Assembly (NCBI RefSeq): GCF_014191875.1
Contig: NZ_JACHXD010000022.1
Coordinates: 20,463-84,462 of the forward strand
Length of the DNA: 64,000 nucleotides
Direction: 5' to 3'
Source of the DNA: Pseudoduganella violacea
GTDB taxonomy: Bacteria > Pseudomonadota > Gammaproteobacteria > Burkholderiales > Burkholderiaceae_D
Shown: one piece after another, positions 25,001 to 33,615 of the stretch
Position numbering within the stretch: position 1 is the first letter of the stretch
How the letters are laid out: every line of letters begins with the position of its first letter
The notes under the pieces: model-generated
What the model was told of the DNA's origin: nothing
The model's input: the letters and a program-made list of their open reading frames with translations, nothing else
Databases searched by the model: none
Made by a program: the position numbers and the translations under genes

Positions 25001-28000
25001 GATCACGTGGTTGGCCAGGCGGCCGTAAAGCTGGGCGTCGGCTTCGCTGGCGTTGAGCTGGCGCAGCACCACCTGGCTGTGGGTCCAGGCCAGTTCGAAC
25101 ACGCGGTCGGCCATGTGGCGGTCCTGGTATTTGTCGATCAGGTACTGGGCCGCGTCGCGCGTGTCGGTCATGCCGGTGACGATATCGACAATCGCCGCCT
25201 GGTCCGGTTCCAGCACGATGCGGTAGCGGATCGCCACGATGGGGTCGAGCACCGACCCCTGGCTGCCGGACAGCTCCCCTTCTTCCAGCATGGCCTGCGG
25301 CGCCTGCGCCGTGTTGCCGCGGCCGATGAAGCGGGCGCGGTCGGTTTCATAGGATACGTCCAGCACATGGGCGTCGTGCACCGTCATCACATGCAGCAGG
25401 TAGGGCGTGTGCTCGCCCTTGCCGCGCGGACGGCGCGTGCACAGGATGGCGCTTTCGTCGGGCACGATCTCGGTCTGCACGAACAGCTTGCTGAAGGCCG
25501 GGTGGGCGGCGTCGGCGGCGGCCGGCGCCATCACCACTTCGGCGAAGCTGGTCACTTCGATGGTGCGGCGGCGGCTCGATTGGTTGGTGACGCGGGTGCG
25601 GCGCATTTCGATATCGTCTTCCGGCGACACCACCATTTCCGTGTACAGCTCGATCTCGCGGTCGGTGCGGCGGAACTCGGCGCGCCCTTCGGAGAAGATC
25701 ACCTCGAAGCGGCGCGGCTCGGCCAGCGTGGGCTGGTAGGTGGTGGACCAGAAGGCGCCGTCGTCCAGGTCGCGCACATAGCAGAACTGGCCCCAGTTGT
25801 CGCGCGTGCTGTCTTCGCGCCAGCGCGTCACGGCCAGATCGCGCCAGCGGCTGTAGCTGCCGCCGGCATTGGTCACCATCACGTGGTAGCGGCCGTTGGA
25901 CAGCAGCTGGGTTTCCGGCACCGTGGTATTGGGCTGGGTCAGGATGCGCATCGGCATGGCCTGCTCCGGCGCGGTGGCGCGGATGGCCGCCTGCTCGGCG
26001 CTGCTGGAGTGGAAGGCGCCGGCCTGCGGGCTGCGCTCCTGCAGCACCAGCAGGGTCGATTGCAGCAGCGGGTCGGATTCGAAGCGGCGCTGCATGGGAC
26101 GGTCGTGCAGCAGATAACTCAAGGCCAGCAGGCCCATGCCCTGGTGGTGCACCATATACGATTTGATGACGGCGTGGTTCTGGCCGCGCGGCAGACGCGC
26201 CGGCGTGTAGTCGATGGCCTCGTAGAAGCCGTAGCGGCCCATGAAGCCCAGGGCCGCCATCTTCTGCAGGTTCTGGCAGGCGGCGTCGGCGTCGACCATC
26301 AGGCCCAGCATGGTGGCATAGGGGGCCACCACCACATCGTCGCCCAGGCCGCGCTTCAGGCCCAGGCCGGGCACGCCGAAAGCGCGGTATTGGTAGTTCA
26401 GCGCGGCGTCGGTGGTGTTGTAGCCGGATTCGGAAATCCCCCAAGGCACGCTGCGCTGCTTGCCGTATTCGATCTGGGCCGCGATCACCGATTGGTAGGT
26501 CTGGTCCAGCAGGGTGCTGGGATAGGTCGGCATCACCAGCAGCGGCATCAGGTACTCGAACATGGAGCCGCTCCAGGACAGCAGCACCGGCTGGCCGTGC
26601 ACGATGCACAGCTGGCGTCCCAGCGCGAACCAGTGCTCCTGCGGCAGCTGGCCCTGGGCCACGGCGACGAAGCTGGCCAGGCGCACTTCGGAGGCCAGCA
26701 GGTCGTAATAGCTGGCGTCGAGGCGGCGCTCGCTCAGGTTGTAGCCGATCGCCAGCAGATTGGTGGTGGGGTTGTACAGGAAGCCGAATTCGGGACGCTC
26801 GAACTGCTGCGCCAATTGGCGCAGCGCGGCGATCTGCAGCAGGCGCTCGCGCGCCGCCTGCGCGCCCCGGCGCACCGGATCATCCGCCGCCGCGCCGGCC
26901 AGGCTGCCTTCGGCCGGCAGCAGCGCGCCGCCATCCATGGCGGCCAGCTCGCGCAAAGTGGGCACGCGCGTGAACGTGTCCGCCACCGCCTCGCCTTGCG
27001 CCGGCGGGCCGTTGGCGGCGCTGATCCACGGCGCCAACGCCGCCAGCTCCGCGCTCACGGCGCGCAGCTGCTGCAGCAGGGCCGCCGCCCACATGGCGGC
27101 AGTGGCGTCGCTGAGCGCGGCGTCGCCTTGCATCGCTTCGGCGGTGCGCAGCAGCGCCGACAGCCAGTCGCGCCATTCCTGCAGCGTGGCCGGATACCAG
27201 GGCTGCTCGGGCGAGGCCAGGGCGCGCAGCGCGTCCCAGCCCTGGGGCCTGGCATGGCCCGCCGCCGCCAGCGCTTCCTCCAGCACCTGCCAGGTGGTGG
27301 CGACGCCGTCGGCCAGGCGCGGACCGCAGATGGGCTGGTCCTGCAAGGCCTCCAGGCCCGGTTGCAGCACCAGCAGGTGGCCGGCCAGATTGCCGCTGTC
27401 CACCGTCGAAATATAGATGGGCAGCAGCGGCTTCATCGACACTGTGTCGTACCAGTTGTAGAAGTGGCCCTGGTGGCGTTCCAGCTTCTCCATGCTGCGC
27501 AAGGTGTGCTCCGTGCGCGCCAGCAGCTGGCCGCCGGTGATGTAGCCGAAATCGTGGGCGCTCAGGTTCGCCAGCAGCGACAAGCCCATATTCGTCGGCG
27601 AGGTGCGGTGGGCCACGGTTTGCGTGGGGCGCTCCTGCATATTATCGGGCGGCAGCCAATTGTCCTCGGGGCCGACGAAGGTGTCGAACCAGGCCCAGGT
27701 CTTGCGCGCCAGCAGATGCAGAAAGCGCGTCTGCTCTTCCTTGAGCTGGGTCTGTTCGCGCACGATGGGGCGGCTGATCCACCACGCCACCACGGGCGCG
27801 GCAAACCAGGCACCCAGGAAGATCAGCGAGGCGCCCAGCGCGCGCGGATGCCAGAACGCCAGCGCCGCGCCGGCGGCCACGGCCAGCAGCGGCGACATCC
27901 ACATGCGCCGCCAGCTGCTGCCCAGGTCCGTGCCGGAGCGCAGCAGGGCCGAGGCGCGCCACTCCAGCAAGTGCTTGCGCGAGAACAGCAGGCGCCAGCC

Positions 28001-30829
28001 GGTGCGCGCGATGGCGTCCAGGCTGATATAGGCTTCATACGGCAGGAAGACCAGGGTCAGCAAGCCGTGCGCGAACTGCAGGCCGCTGCGCCGCAGCGAG
28101 GCGCGCAGATGCTGCTCCCACAGCGTGTCCGGCGGCTTGTTGCCCAGATCGTAGAGGGCGCTCACCAGCGGCGGCAAGAAGATGATGGCCAGCACGGCGG
28201 CGGTCCAGAACCAGGGATGGGACAGCGCGGCGAAGGCCAGCAGCAGCGCGGCCGTGAGCACCGGCGCCACCAGGCTGCGGCGCAGATTGTCGAACAGCTT
28301 CCAGCGCGACAGGGCCGACAGCGGATTGCGCTCGCGCCGGCCGCCGCGCAGCGGCACTGGCCCGGCCAGCCAGGACAGCAACTGCCAGTCGCCGCGGATC
28401 CAGCGCTGGCGCCGGCTCACATCGTCGTGGTAGCGCGCCGGATACTGCTCGTAAAGCTGGGCGTCGCTGAGCAAGCCGGCGCGCAGATAGCAGCCTTCCA
28501 GCAGGTCGTGGCTGAGGATGCGATTGTCGGGCAGGCGCTCGGCCAGCACGTGCTCGAACACGTCGACATCGTAGATGCCCTTGCCGATAAAGGAGCCTTC
28601 GAAGAACACGTCCTGGTAAACGTCGGACACGGTGCGCGTGTAGGGGTCGATGCCCGGCTCGCCGCCGCACAGCCGTTCGTAGAGCGAAGCGTGTTCGCTG
28701 GGCAGGCTGACCGCCACGCGCGGCTGCAGGATGCCGTAGCCTTCCACCACGCGCCGCGTGTGCGCGTCGATGCGCGGCTGGTTCAGCGGATGGCGCATGG
28801 TGGCGATGAACTGGCGCGCCGCGTCGCGCGGCAACTGGGTGTCGGTATCGAGCGTGATGACGTATTTGAAGCTGTCCAGGTCCGCCGTCTCGCCTTCCAC
28901 CAGCGCGAACTTGTCGCGCGCGCCGCCGCGCAGGAAGCGATTCAGGTCGGACAGCTTGCCGCGCTTGCGCTCCTGGCCCATCCACACACCCTCGGCGCGG
29001 TTCCACAGGCGCGGCCGGTGCAGCAGCAGGAAGGGCCGCATGGCCTGGCCATTGGCGGCCAGCGCCAGCGGTTCCGGCACGCCGTTCGGCGGTTCCGCCG
29101 CGGCCGGCGGCGGCGCGTATTTGTCGTTCAGGCGGCGGATGCGCGATTGCGCCTGTTCCAGCAGGGCCGCATCGTCCGGCATCACCTCTTCGCGCGCATC
29201 GGCGAAGTCGGTCAGCAGGCAATAGCGCAGGTTCGGATCGCGGTTGGCGAGGAAGCGCACTTCCAGCTGCTCGCACAGCTCGGCCACATTGTCTTTGCTG
29301 AAGAGCAGGGTCGGCACCACCACCATGGTGCGCGCATCGGACGGCACGCCTTCCTTGAAGTCCAGGCGCGGCAAGGGATGGGGACAGGTCAGCAGGGTCG
29401 CGGCCCAGTTCACCAGCGCCAGCGCCAATTGGCTGCTGCCCATCAGGCCCAGCGCGGCCACCAGCGCCAGCTGCCAGGGTTCGGCGCCGTCGCGCAGCGC
29501 GCGGCCCAGCATCAGGGCCGTGACCACCAGCGAAATGGCGGCGATCGCGCCCAGATAGCTCGCCAGCGGCGCGGCGCGCGTGGCATGCTGCAGCGCGGCC
29601 CAGAACGGCCGGCGCATCTCGGCCCGCTTTTCCAGCAGCGGCAGGCCGCCGCCGATCAGGTAAAAACCGATATGCGCCAGGCGCGCTTCGCTGCCATTGC
29701 CCTCATGCAGGCGCGCCAGTTCCAGCGCCTGCTGCGCCACCTCCACCTCCGTCAGCGGCGAGCGGCGCGCCACTTTCTCGACCACGTGGCGGTACTGGTC
29801 GCGCGTGGCGAAATCCATGGCGCCATAGACATTGGCCGGGTCCTGGCGCAGCACCTGCTCCACCGCGCTCATGGTTTCGACGAACTCCTGCCAGTCCATG
29901 GTGCCGAGGAAACGCAGGCTGCCGATGCTGTTGGCGATCGACACCTGGTCGGCGGCCTGCTGCTGGATCTCGATCTGGATCTGCTGCTCGATGGTCTGCT
30001 CGCTCTCGGCCAGCTTGTAGGTGATCCAGTTCAGCGCCAGCGTCAGGGTCGGGCTCTGGCCCTGCAGGCGGCGCGCCAGCTCGGCCACGAAGGCGCTGGT
30101 GATGGGCGGATTCGAGCGCGCCATATCGGCCACCAGCAGAATCAGGCCGCTGGAATTCTTGTCGGCCACCTCCACCATCTGGTCGGCCCAGGTATTGGCC
30201 AGGTCGCGCTGCACGCGGTTCTCGGCCACGCGCGCCGCCACGCGGCGCAGGTTCTCGATCAGGGCCAGGCGCAGCATGATCGGAATGGCCCACAGCTCGC
30301 CCAGCTTGAGCGGCGCTTCCTCCTGGTAGGCATCGACAAAGCGGCACAGGCTTTCCGGGTCGACGCGGCCGTCGCCGTGGGCGATGATTTCGAGCGCGAG
30401 CTGGTAGGCGCGCGGCGTGCCCTCGGGCGCGCCTTTGGCCAGGCGCGGCAACTCCCTGCTGTAATGCTTGGGCAGGTGGCGGCGCGCGGTGCGGATCTGT
30501 TCTTCGATGAGGTAGAAATTATCCAGCAGCCATTCGGAGGCGGGCGTGATCTGGCGCCCGCTCTTCACCGCCGCCGTCAGCTCCTCGCAGGTGAGGGCGA
30601 TGACGGCGCTGTTTTCGGCCAGGCGCGAGAGCAGCCGGTCGCGTCCCGCCTGCCGGCTCAGCGCATGGCTGCGCGCCAGGGCGCGGCCATGGTGGGCCAT
30701 CTGCTGCGCGCTGTAGAGTTCCGCGCGCAGCGGTGAATCGTCATCCCGCTCCGCGCTGTGCAACTGGCCGGACATGGCTTCCCGGAACCCCGCCTGCATA
30801 CCGGGAACAAATTTGGTGAAATCAATCAA
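22100..30829 (-). CDS. ndvB: Cyclic beta-1,2-glucan synthase (NdvB/ChvB/Cgs)
   Basis: A 2909-aa inner-membrane enzyme that makes cyclic beta-1,2-glucan from UDP-glucose. Rhizobial and Brucella homologues are about 2830-2870 aa, so it is full length. Membrane helices lie at about residues 423-476, 850-893 and 977-1023. The GT84 domain between them shows TLDTDTQ (about 660) and R-x-x-R-W (about 810). A glycoamylase-like/GH189 cyclisation segment follows (about 1357-1513). Two GH94 glucan-phosphorylase-like halves complete the protein, with the chain-length acid in CDWNDGMDKVG near 2597. The start is TTG with GAGG 5 bases upstream; no ATG before residue 11 fits. No ndvA-type exporter is adjacent. 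Products serve osmoadaptation and host interaction. Confidence 0.95.
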   Translation of the reverse strand: MIDFTKFVPGMQAGFREAMSGQLHSAERDDDSPLRAELYSAQQMAHHGRALARSHALSRQAGRDRLLSRLAENSAVIALTCEELTAAVKSGRQITPASEWLLDNFYLIEEQIRTARRHLPKHYSRELPRLAKGAPEGTPRAYQLALEIIAHGDGRVDPESLCRFVDAYQEEAPLKLGELWAIPIMLRLALIENLRRVAARVAENRVQRDLANTWADQMVEVADKNSSGLILLVADMARSNPPITSAFVAELARRLQGQSPTLTLALNWITYKLAESEQTIEQQIQIEIQQQAADQVSIANSIGSLRFLGTMDWQEFVETMSAVEQVLRQDPANVYGAMDFATRDQYRHVVEKVARRSPLTEVEVAQQALELARLHEGNGSEARLAHIGFYLIGGGLPLLEKRAEMRRPFWAALQHATRAAPLASYLGAIAAISLVVTALMLGRALRDGAEPWQLALVAALGLMGSSQLALALVNWAATLLTCPHPLPRLDFKEGVPSDARTMVVVPTLLFSKDNVAELCEQLEVRFLANRDPNLRYCLLTDFADAREEVMPDDAALLEQAQSRIRRLNDKYAPPPAAAEPPNGVPEPLALAANGQAMRPFLLLHRPRLWNRAEGVWMGQERKRGKLSDLNRFLRGGARDKFALVEGETADLDSFKYVITLDTDTQLPRDAARQFIATMRHPLNQPRIDAHTRRVVEGYGILQPRVAVSLPSEHASLYERLCGGEPGIDPYTRTVSDVYQDVFFEGSFIGKGIYDVDVFEHVLAERLPDNRILSHDLLEGCYLRAGLLSDAQLYEQYPARYHDDVSRRQRWIRGDWQLLSWLAGPVPLRGGRRERNPLSALSRWKLFDNLRRSLVAPVLTAALLLAFAALSHPWFWTAAVLAIIFLPPLVSALYDLGNKPPDTLWEQHLRASLRRSGLQFAHGLLTLVFLPYEAYISLDAIARTGWRLLFSRKHLLEWRASALLRSGTDLGSSWRRMWMSPLLAVAAGAALAFWHPRALGASLIFLGAWFAAPVVAWWISRPIVREQTQLKEEQTRFLHLLARKTWAWFDTFVGPEDNWLPPDNMQERPTQTVAHRTSPTNMGLSLLANLSAHDFGYITGGQLLARTEHTLRSMEKLERHQGHFYNWYDTVSMKPLLPIYISTVDSGNLAGHLLVLQPGLEALQDQPICGPRLADGVATTWQVLEEALAAAGHARPQGWDALRALASPEQPWYPATLQEWRDWLSALLRTAEAMQGDAALSDATAAMWAAALLQQLRAVSAELAALAPWISAANGPPAQGEAVADTFTRVPTLRELAAMDGGALLPAEGSLAGAAADDPVRRGAQAARERLLQIAALRQLAQQFERPEFGFLYNPTTNLLAIGYNLSERRLDASYYDLLASEVRLASFVAVAQGQLPQEHWFALGRQLCIVHGQPVLLSWSGSMFEYLMPLLVMPTYPSTLLDQTYQSVIAAQIEYGKQRSVPWGISESGYNTTDAALNYQYRAFGVPGLGLKRGLGDDVVVAPYATMLGLMVDADAACQNLQKMAALGFMGRYGFYEAIDYTPARLPRGQNHAVIKSYMVHHQGMGLLALSYLLHDRPMQRRFESDPLLQSTLLVLQERSPQAGAFHSSSAEQAAIRATAPEQAMPMRILTQPNTTVPETQLLSNGRYHVMVTNAGGSYSRWRDLAVTRWREDSTRDNWGQFCYVRDLDDGAFWSTTYQPTLAEPRRFEVIFSEGRAEFRRTDREIELYTEMVVSPEDDIEMRRTRVTNQSSRRRTIEVTSFAEVVMAPAAADAAHPAFSKLFVQTEIVPDESAILCTRRPRGKGEHTPYLLHVMTVHDAHVLDVSYETDRARFIGRGNTAQAPQAMLEEGELSGSQGSVLDPIVAIRYRIVLEPDQAAIVDIVTGMTDTRDAAQYLIDKYQDRHMADRVFELAWTHSQVVLRQLNASEADAQLYGRLANHVIYPNPALRAEAAVLIKNQRGQSGLWAYAISGDLPIVLLQMKDPANIELARQMVQAHAYWRLKGLVVDLVIWYEDLSGYRQALHDQIIGLIASGIDAQAIDRPGGIFVRPFDQLSAEDRVLLQTVARAILVDSRGTLAEQVKRASPAPLRMPPLVADSRGQYDDAGPHTRQPHGLLLGNGIGGFTPDGREYAIVTGPGQRTPAPWSNVLANPQFGSVVSESGQAYTWHENAHEFRLTPWHNDPVSDASGEAFYLRDEESGQFWSPTALPARGSGDYLTRHGFGYSVFEHTEAGVSSAMTSFVALDAPVKYTLLNVRNDSPVPRRLSVTGYVEWVLGDMRSRSGMHIVTEADPASGALFAKNAYNTEFQGRVAFFHTDAGARSHTADRAEFIGRNGNLAQPAALRRVRLSGKTGSALDACAAIHAPFELMPGEEREIVFILGLGGRRNADASTMVQKHGGAEAAHAALAAVQAHWDEVLGAVQVQTPDPALDVIANGWLMYQTIACRMWARSGYYQSGGAFGFRDQLQDAMAMVHNQPQLLREHLLLCAAHQFVEGDVQHWWHPPSDRGVRTHCSDDYLWLPLAAARYVASTGDLSVLDESAPYLEGRPVNPDEDSYYDMPGRSGQSGSLYEHCQRAIRNGLRFGAHGLPLIGSCDWNDGMDKVGEEGKGESVWLAFFLYEVLQRFAEVAQRRGDEVFAGECREQAQRLAANVEQNAWDGEWYRRAYFDDGTPLGSRENEECQIDSISQSWGILSGAANRERVEGAMRQVDARLVRRDYGLIQLLDPPFDKADLNPGYIRGYVPGVRENGGQYTHAAIWTVMAFARMGEVEKAWELMRMINPVSHGANADSSAVYKVEPYVVTADVYAVAPHVGRGGWSWYTGSSGWMYRLILESLLGLTRQADSLTLAPLLPAGWDGFALRYRYGRSVYAITVQRSAEAGLEIDGIPQSSQQIPLRDDGREHQVTLRI

Positions 30830-30950
30830 AACGGCCTCGCTTCCTTGAGCCGATGCTGTTTCCCCTTGCGGGGATTAGCAGTATGGGTCAGCCCATCTTA
30901 AGCAGGCGCACGGCAGACGACAGTGCGCTAGCGTACACATGCGAGGAAGC

Positions 30951-30977
30951 AAAAAAAACGGCGGCCAAAGCCGCCGT
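30951..30977 (-). terminator. Rho-independent terminator of the desulfurase-rhodanese gene
   Basis: On the minus strand ACGGCGGC, a 4-base loop and its complement are followed by eight T residues. It separates this gene from ndvB, which must have its own promoter at about 30830-30950. Confidence 0.9.
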
Positions 30978-30999
30978 AAAGGACAGAACAGGTAGGCGC

Positions 31000-32982
31000 T
31001 CAGGCCGCGAGCGCCAGGATGGGGGCGGCGCTGGTCAGGGCCATGCCGCCCACCAGGTGCCAGCATTGGCTGTGGCCGAGGCGGCGCAGGCAGTGCACGG
31101 CCTTGGCGCTGCGGTTGCCGCTGCGGCAGAAGAAGACCAGGGGCTGGCTGGGGCTTTGCTGCCAGGCTTCGATCTGCTGCGCCAGGCGGCTGAGCGGGAT
31201 GTTCAGCGCGGCGCGGCCGCCGGGACCGCCGGCGCTGGCGGCGTGTTCATACGCTTCGCGCACGTCGACCAGCAGCACATTGGGATTGCTTTGCAGGAAA
31301 GCGGCCAGGCCGGCGGCGTCGAGGTTGACATCGTCGGCGGCAGTCTGGCCAGCCCGCGCTTCGGCGCGCAGGCTGGTACAGAAGGCACTCTGTGTTTCGC
31401 TGGCGGGACAGATCAGGCTGTCGGCGCCCAGCAGGTCGGCCAGCGGCGCCAGCGCGGCCTGGCCGGTGAAGGCGTGGCGCACGGCGGCCGGCGCCAGCGT
31501 GGTCTGGGCCGCGTCGGCGCGGCCCAGCAGGTAGATGGTGGCGTCGGCCACGCGGCAGGGCAGCAGCAGGCGCGCGCCCAGGCGTACCGGTGCAATGGTA
31601 TCGGCGGCATCGGTGCGCAGGCTGGCGCGCAGGGTGTAGCCGCCGCTGTGCAGCAGGGCGTCGATGCGCGCCTGCAGTGCCGGCTGGGCGTCGATCACGG
31701 CGGCGGCGCGGCTGGCGGCGTCGAGCACCAGCCAGCTGTGGCGGCCGGCATCGCTCAGCTGCACCACGCCGTCGGCTGCGGGCGGGACTTTGGCGTCGGG
31801 CAGCAGGCCGGCGCTGCGCAGCGCGGCGCCGCAGCGCTCGATGCGGGCGCAGGCGTCGTCGATGGTGGCGCTGTCGATGGTGGCGCCGAAGGACATGCGG
31901 ATGGCGCTGCTGCTGCGCCAGTCGGGCAGGCCCATGGCTTGCAGCACATAGCTGGGCGCGGCCTTGGCCGCGGAGCAGGCGCTGCCCGAGCTGACGCGCA
32001 CGGCGGCGGCGTCGAAGACGTCGAGCAGTTCGCGCGACGCCAGGCCCGGCACGGAGAAGTTCAGGGTGGTCGGCAGCGTGTGCTCGAAGGCGGCGTTGAA
32101 GACGATGCCGGGCAGCGCGCGGCGCAGGCTGGCCGCCAGGCGTGCGCGGAAACCCTCCAGTTCGGCATGGCTGCGGAAAGTGTTGCCCTCTTCCAGCGCC
32201 TGCAGCACGGCGCCCAGCGCGGCAATGCCGGCCATGTTCTCGGTGCCCGAGCGCAGGCCGGTTTCCTGGCCGCCGCCCATGATCAGCGGCGTGAACGGCG
32301 CGCCGGCGCGCACATACAGCATGCCGATGCCCTTGGGCGCGAACAGCTTGTGGCCGGAGAACGGCGCGTAATCGATGCGCGTCGCTTGCAAATTCAAGGC
32401 CAGCTTGCCCAGGCCTTGCACGCAATCGACCATCCACAGCGTGTTGCTGTGGGCCAGGGCGGCGCCGATGCCGTCCAGGTCGGAAATCACGCCGGTTTCA
32501 TTATTGGCGGCCATGGTGCAGACCAGGGCCGCTTCCGGCGCCAGCGCGCGCAGCGCGTCGAGGTCGTGGCGGCCGCCGGCGTCGACCGGCAGCGCGTACA
32601 GCAGCAGGTCGAGGCCGAGCAGGCGGTTCCAGTGCGCCAGCGCTTCCGGCACGGCCTTGTGTTCGGTGGCGCCATACACGAGCAGGCTGCCGACGCGCTG
32701 GCCGGCGGCGCGCCGCTCGCGAATCGCGCACAGGGCCGACAACACGGCGGTCTGGATGCCTTCGGTGGCGCCGCTATTGAAGATCAGACGGCCTTCGCCC
32801 ACGCCCAGCAGGCGGCGCGCGCAGGCGCGCGCCCCGTCCAGCAGCACCTTGGCTTTCAGGCCGGCACCGTGGCTGCTGCTGGGATTGCCAAAGTCTGCGC
32901 CCATGGCGTGCAGGGCGGCGTCGATGGCGGCGGGCAGAACCGCGGTCGTGGCGTTTCCGTCAAGATAGATTTCAGTGCTCAT
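31000..32982 (-). CDS. Cysteine desulfurase fused to a degenerate MBL-like domain and a rhodanese
   Basis: Residues 1-390 form a NifS/IscS-type PLP enzyme: H108, PLP lysine K212 in SGHK, and active-site C336 in SSGSACS. Residues about 400-545 resemble the beta-lactamase-fold persulfide dioxygenases in spacing (W-L-V-L-D, A-V-I-D near the start and L-I-C-P-A-S-E-T where those have a P-G-H), but every metal-binding His is missing. Residues about 560-660 are a rhodanese with C619-R-S-G-N-R-S. The desulfurase could hand persulfide sulfur to the rhodanese within one chain. The ATG (MSTEIYLDG) is used; an in-frame TTG lies 15 bases upstream. It is divergent to an Lrp-type regulator, which probably controls it. 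Confidence 0.9.
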   Translation of the reverse strand: MSTEIYLDGNATTAVLPAAIDAALHAMGADFGNPSSSHGAGLKAKVLLDGARACARRLLGVGEGRLIFNSGATEGIQTAVLSALCAIRERRAAGQRVGSLLVYGATEHKAVPEALAHWNRLLGLDLLLYALPVDAGGRHDLDALRALAPEAALVCTMAANNETGVISDLDGIGAALAHSNTLWMVDCVQGLGKLALNLQATRIDYAPFSGHKLFAPKGIGMLYVRAGAPFTPLIMGGGQETGLRSGTENMAGIAALGAVLQALEEGNTFRSHAELEGFRARLAASLRRALPGIVFNAAFEHTLPTTLNFSVPGLASRELLDVFDAAAVRVSSGSACSAAKAAPSYVLQAMGLPDWRSSSAIRMSFGATIDSATIDDACARIERCGAALRSAGLLPDAKVPPAADGVVQLSDAGRHSWLVLDAASRAAAVIDAQPALQARIDALLHSGGYTLRASLRTDAADTIAPVRLGARLLLPCRVADATIYLLGRADAAQTTLAPAAVRHAFTGQAALAPLADLLGADSLICPASETQSAFCTSLRAEARAGQTAADDVNLDAAGLAAFLQSNPNVLLVDVREAYEHAASAGGPGGRAALNIPLSRLAQQIEAWQQSPSQPLVFFCRSGNRSAKAVHCLRRLGHSQCWHLVGGMALTSAAPILALAA

Positions 32983-33067
32983 GATGCGGGTGGACAAGGA
33001 GATATGGATAGCTTACGCAATTTATGCGAAAGATTTATTCCAAAATCCCTCCTCATCGCCTAGTATT

Positions 33068-33083
33068 TAGCATATACATGCTA
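33068..33083. promoter_or_regulatory. Candidate Lrp-type operator between divergent genes
   Basis: TAGCATATACATGCTA has perfect 6-base arms and resembles the Lrp consensus (YAG-N9-CTR). It lies 20 bases before the regulator ATG and 86 bases from the desulfurase start, where it could control both. Confidence 0.45.
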
Positions 33084-33102
33084 GTCATTGGAAATTTATA
33101 GA

Positions 33103-33588
33103 ATGAATCATCTCGACCGCTTCGATTATGCGATTCTCGCCGCCTTGCAGGCCGACGGCACCCTGTCGATTGCCGAGCTGGCCGAGCGCGTCGGCCTGTC
33201 CAGCACGCCGTGCTGGAAGCGCCTCAAGCGGCTCGAGGAGGATGGCTATATCGAGAGCCGGGTCGCCATCGTCGACCGGCGCAAGGTCGGGCTGCCGGTG
33301 ACGGTCTTCGTCAGCGTGCGCACCAGCCAGCACGACGAGAAATGGCTGGCGCGCTTCGCCGCCGCCGTCACCGCCCTGCCCGAGGTGCTGGAATTCCACC
33401 GCATGAGCGGCGACGTGGACTACCTGTTGAAGGTGGTGACCACCGATATCGCGGGTTATGACCGCTTTTACAAAAAACTCATCAAAGTGGCCCATCTGAC
33501 GGGCGTGTCCTCGGCGTTTTCGATGGAGCAAATCAAGTCCAGCAGCGCGCTGCCGCTGGAACTCTTGTCGCACGGCCTGCCGAGTTAG
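33103..33588 (+). CDS. Lrp/AsnC-family transcriptional regulator
   Basis: 161 aa from the ATG in MNHLDRFDYAIL; a TTG 15 bases earlier is a less likely start. An N-terminal winged helix (LSIAELAERVGLSSTPCWKRLKRLEEDGYI) is followed by the RAM ligand-binding domain, with G-x-x-D-Y-L-L-K-V-V near residue 100. Regulators of this kind respond to amino acids; several close family members sense cysteine. It faces the cysteine desulfurase-rhodanese gene across a 120-bp gap with a palindrome, so control of sulfur release by cysteine is a reasonable inference. Confidence 0.9.
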   Translation: MNHLDRFDYAILAALQADGTLSIAELAERVGLSSTPCWKRLKRLEEDGYIESRVAIVDRRKVGLPVTVFVSVRTSQHDEKWLARFAAAVTALPEVLEFHRMSGDVDYLLKVVTTDIAGYDRFYKKLIKVAHLTGVSSAFSMEQIKSSSALPLELLSHGLPS

Positions 33589-33615
33589 CCGGAACATGGG
33601 ATAATCGGGGGTACG

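Noticed and set aside
23069..30736. A 2555-codon open frame on the plus strand opposite ndvB
   Set aside because: It is the complement of a high-GC gene with strong third-position bias, has low-complexity Arg/Ala/Gln/His-rich translation, no ribosome site and no family features.
32995..33062. AAGGAG followed by ATG and a 17-codon ORF on the plus strand
   Set aside because: It overlaps the start region of the desulfurase gene on the other strand, is very short and ends before the Lrp operator; most likely chance.
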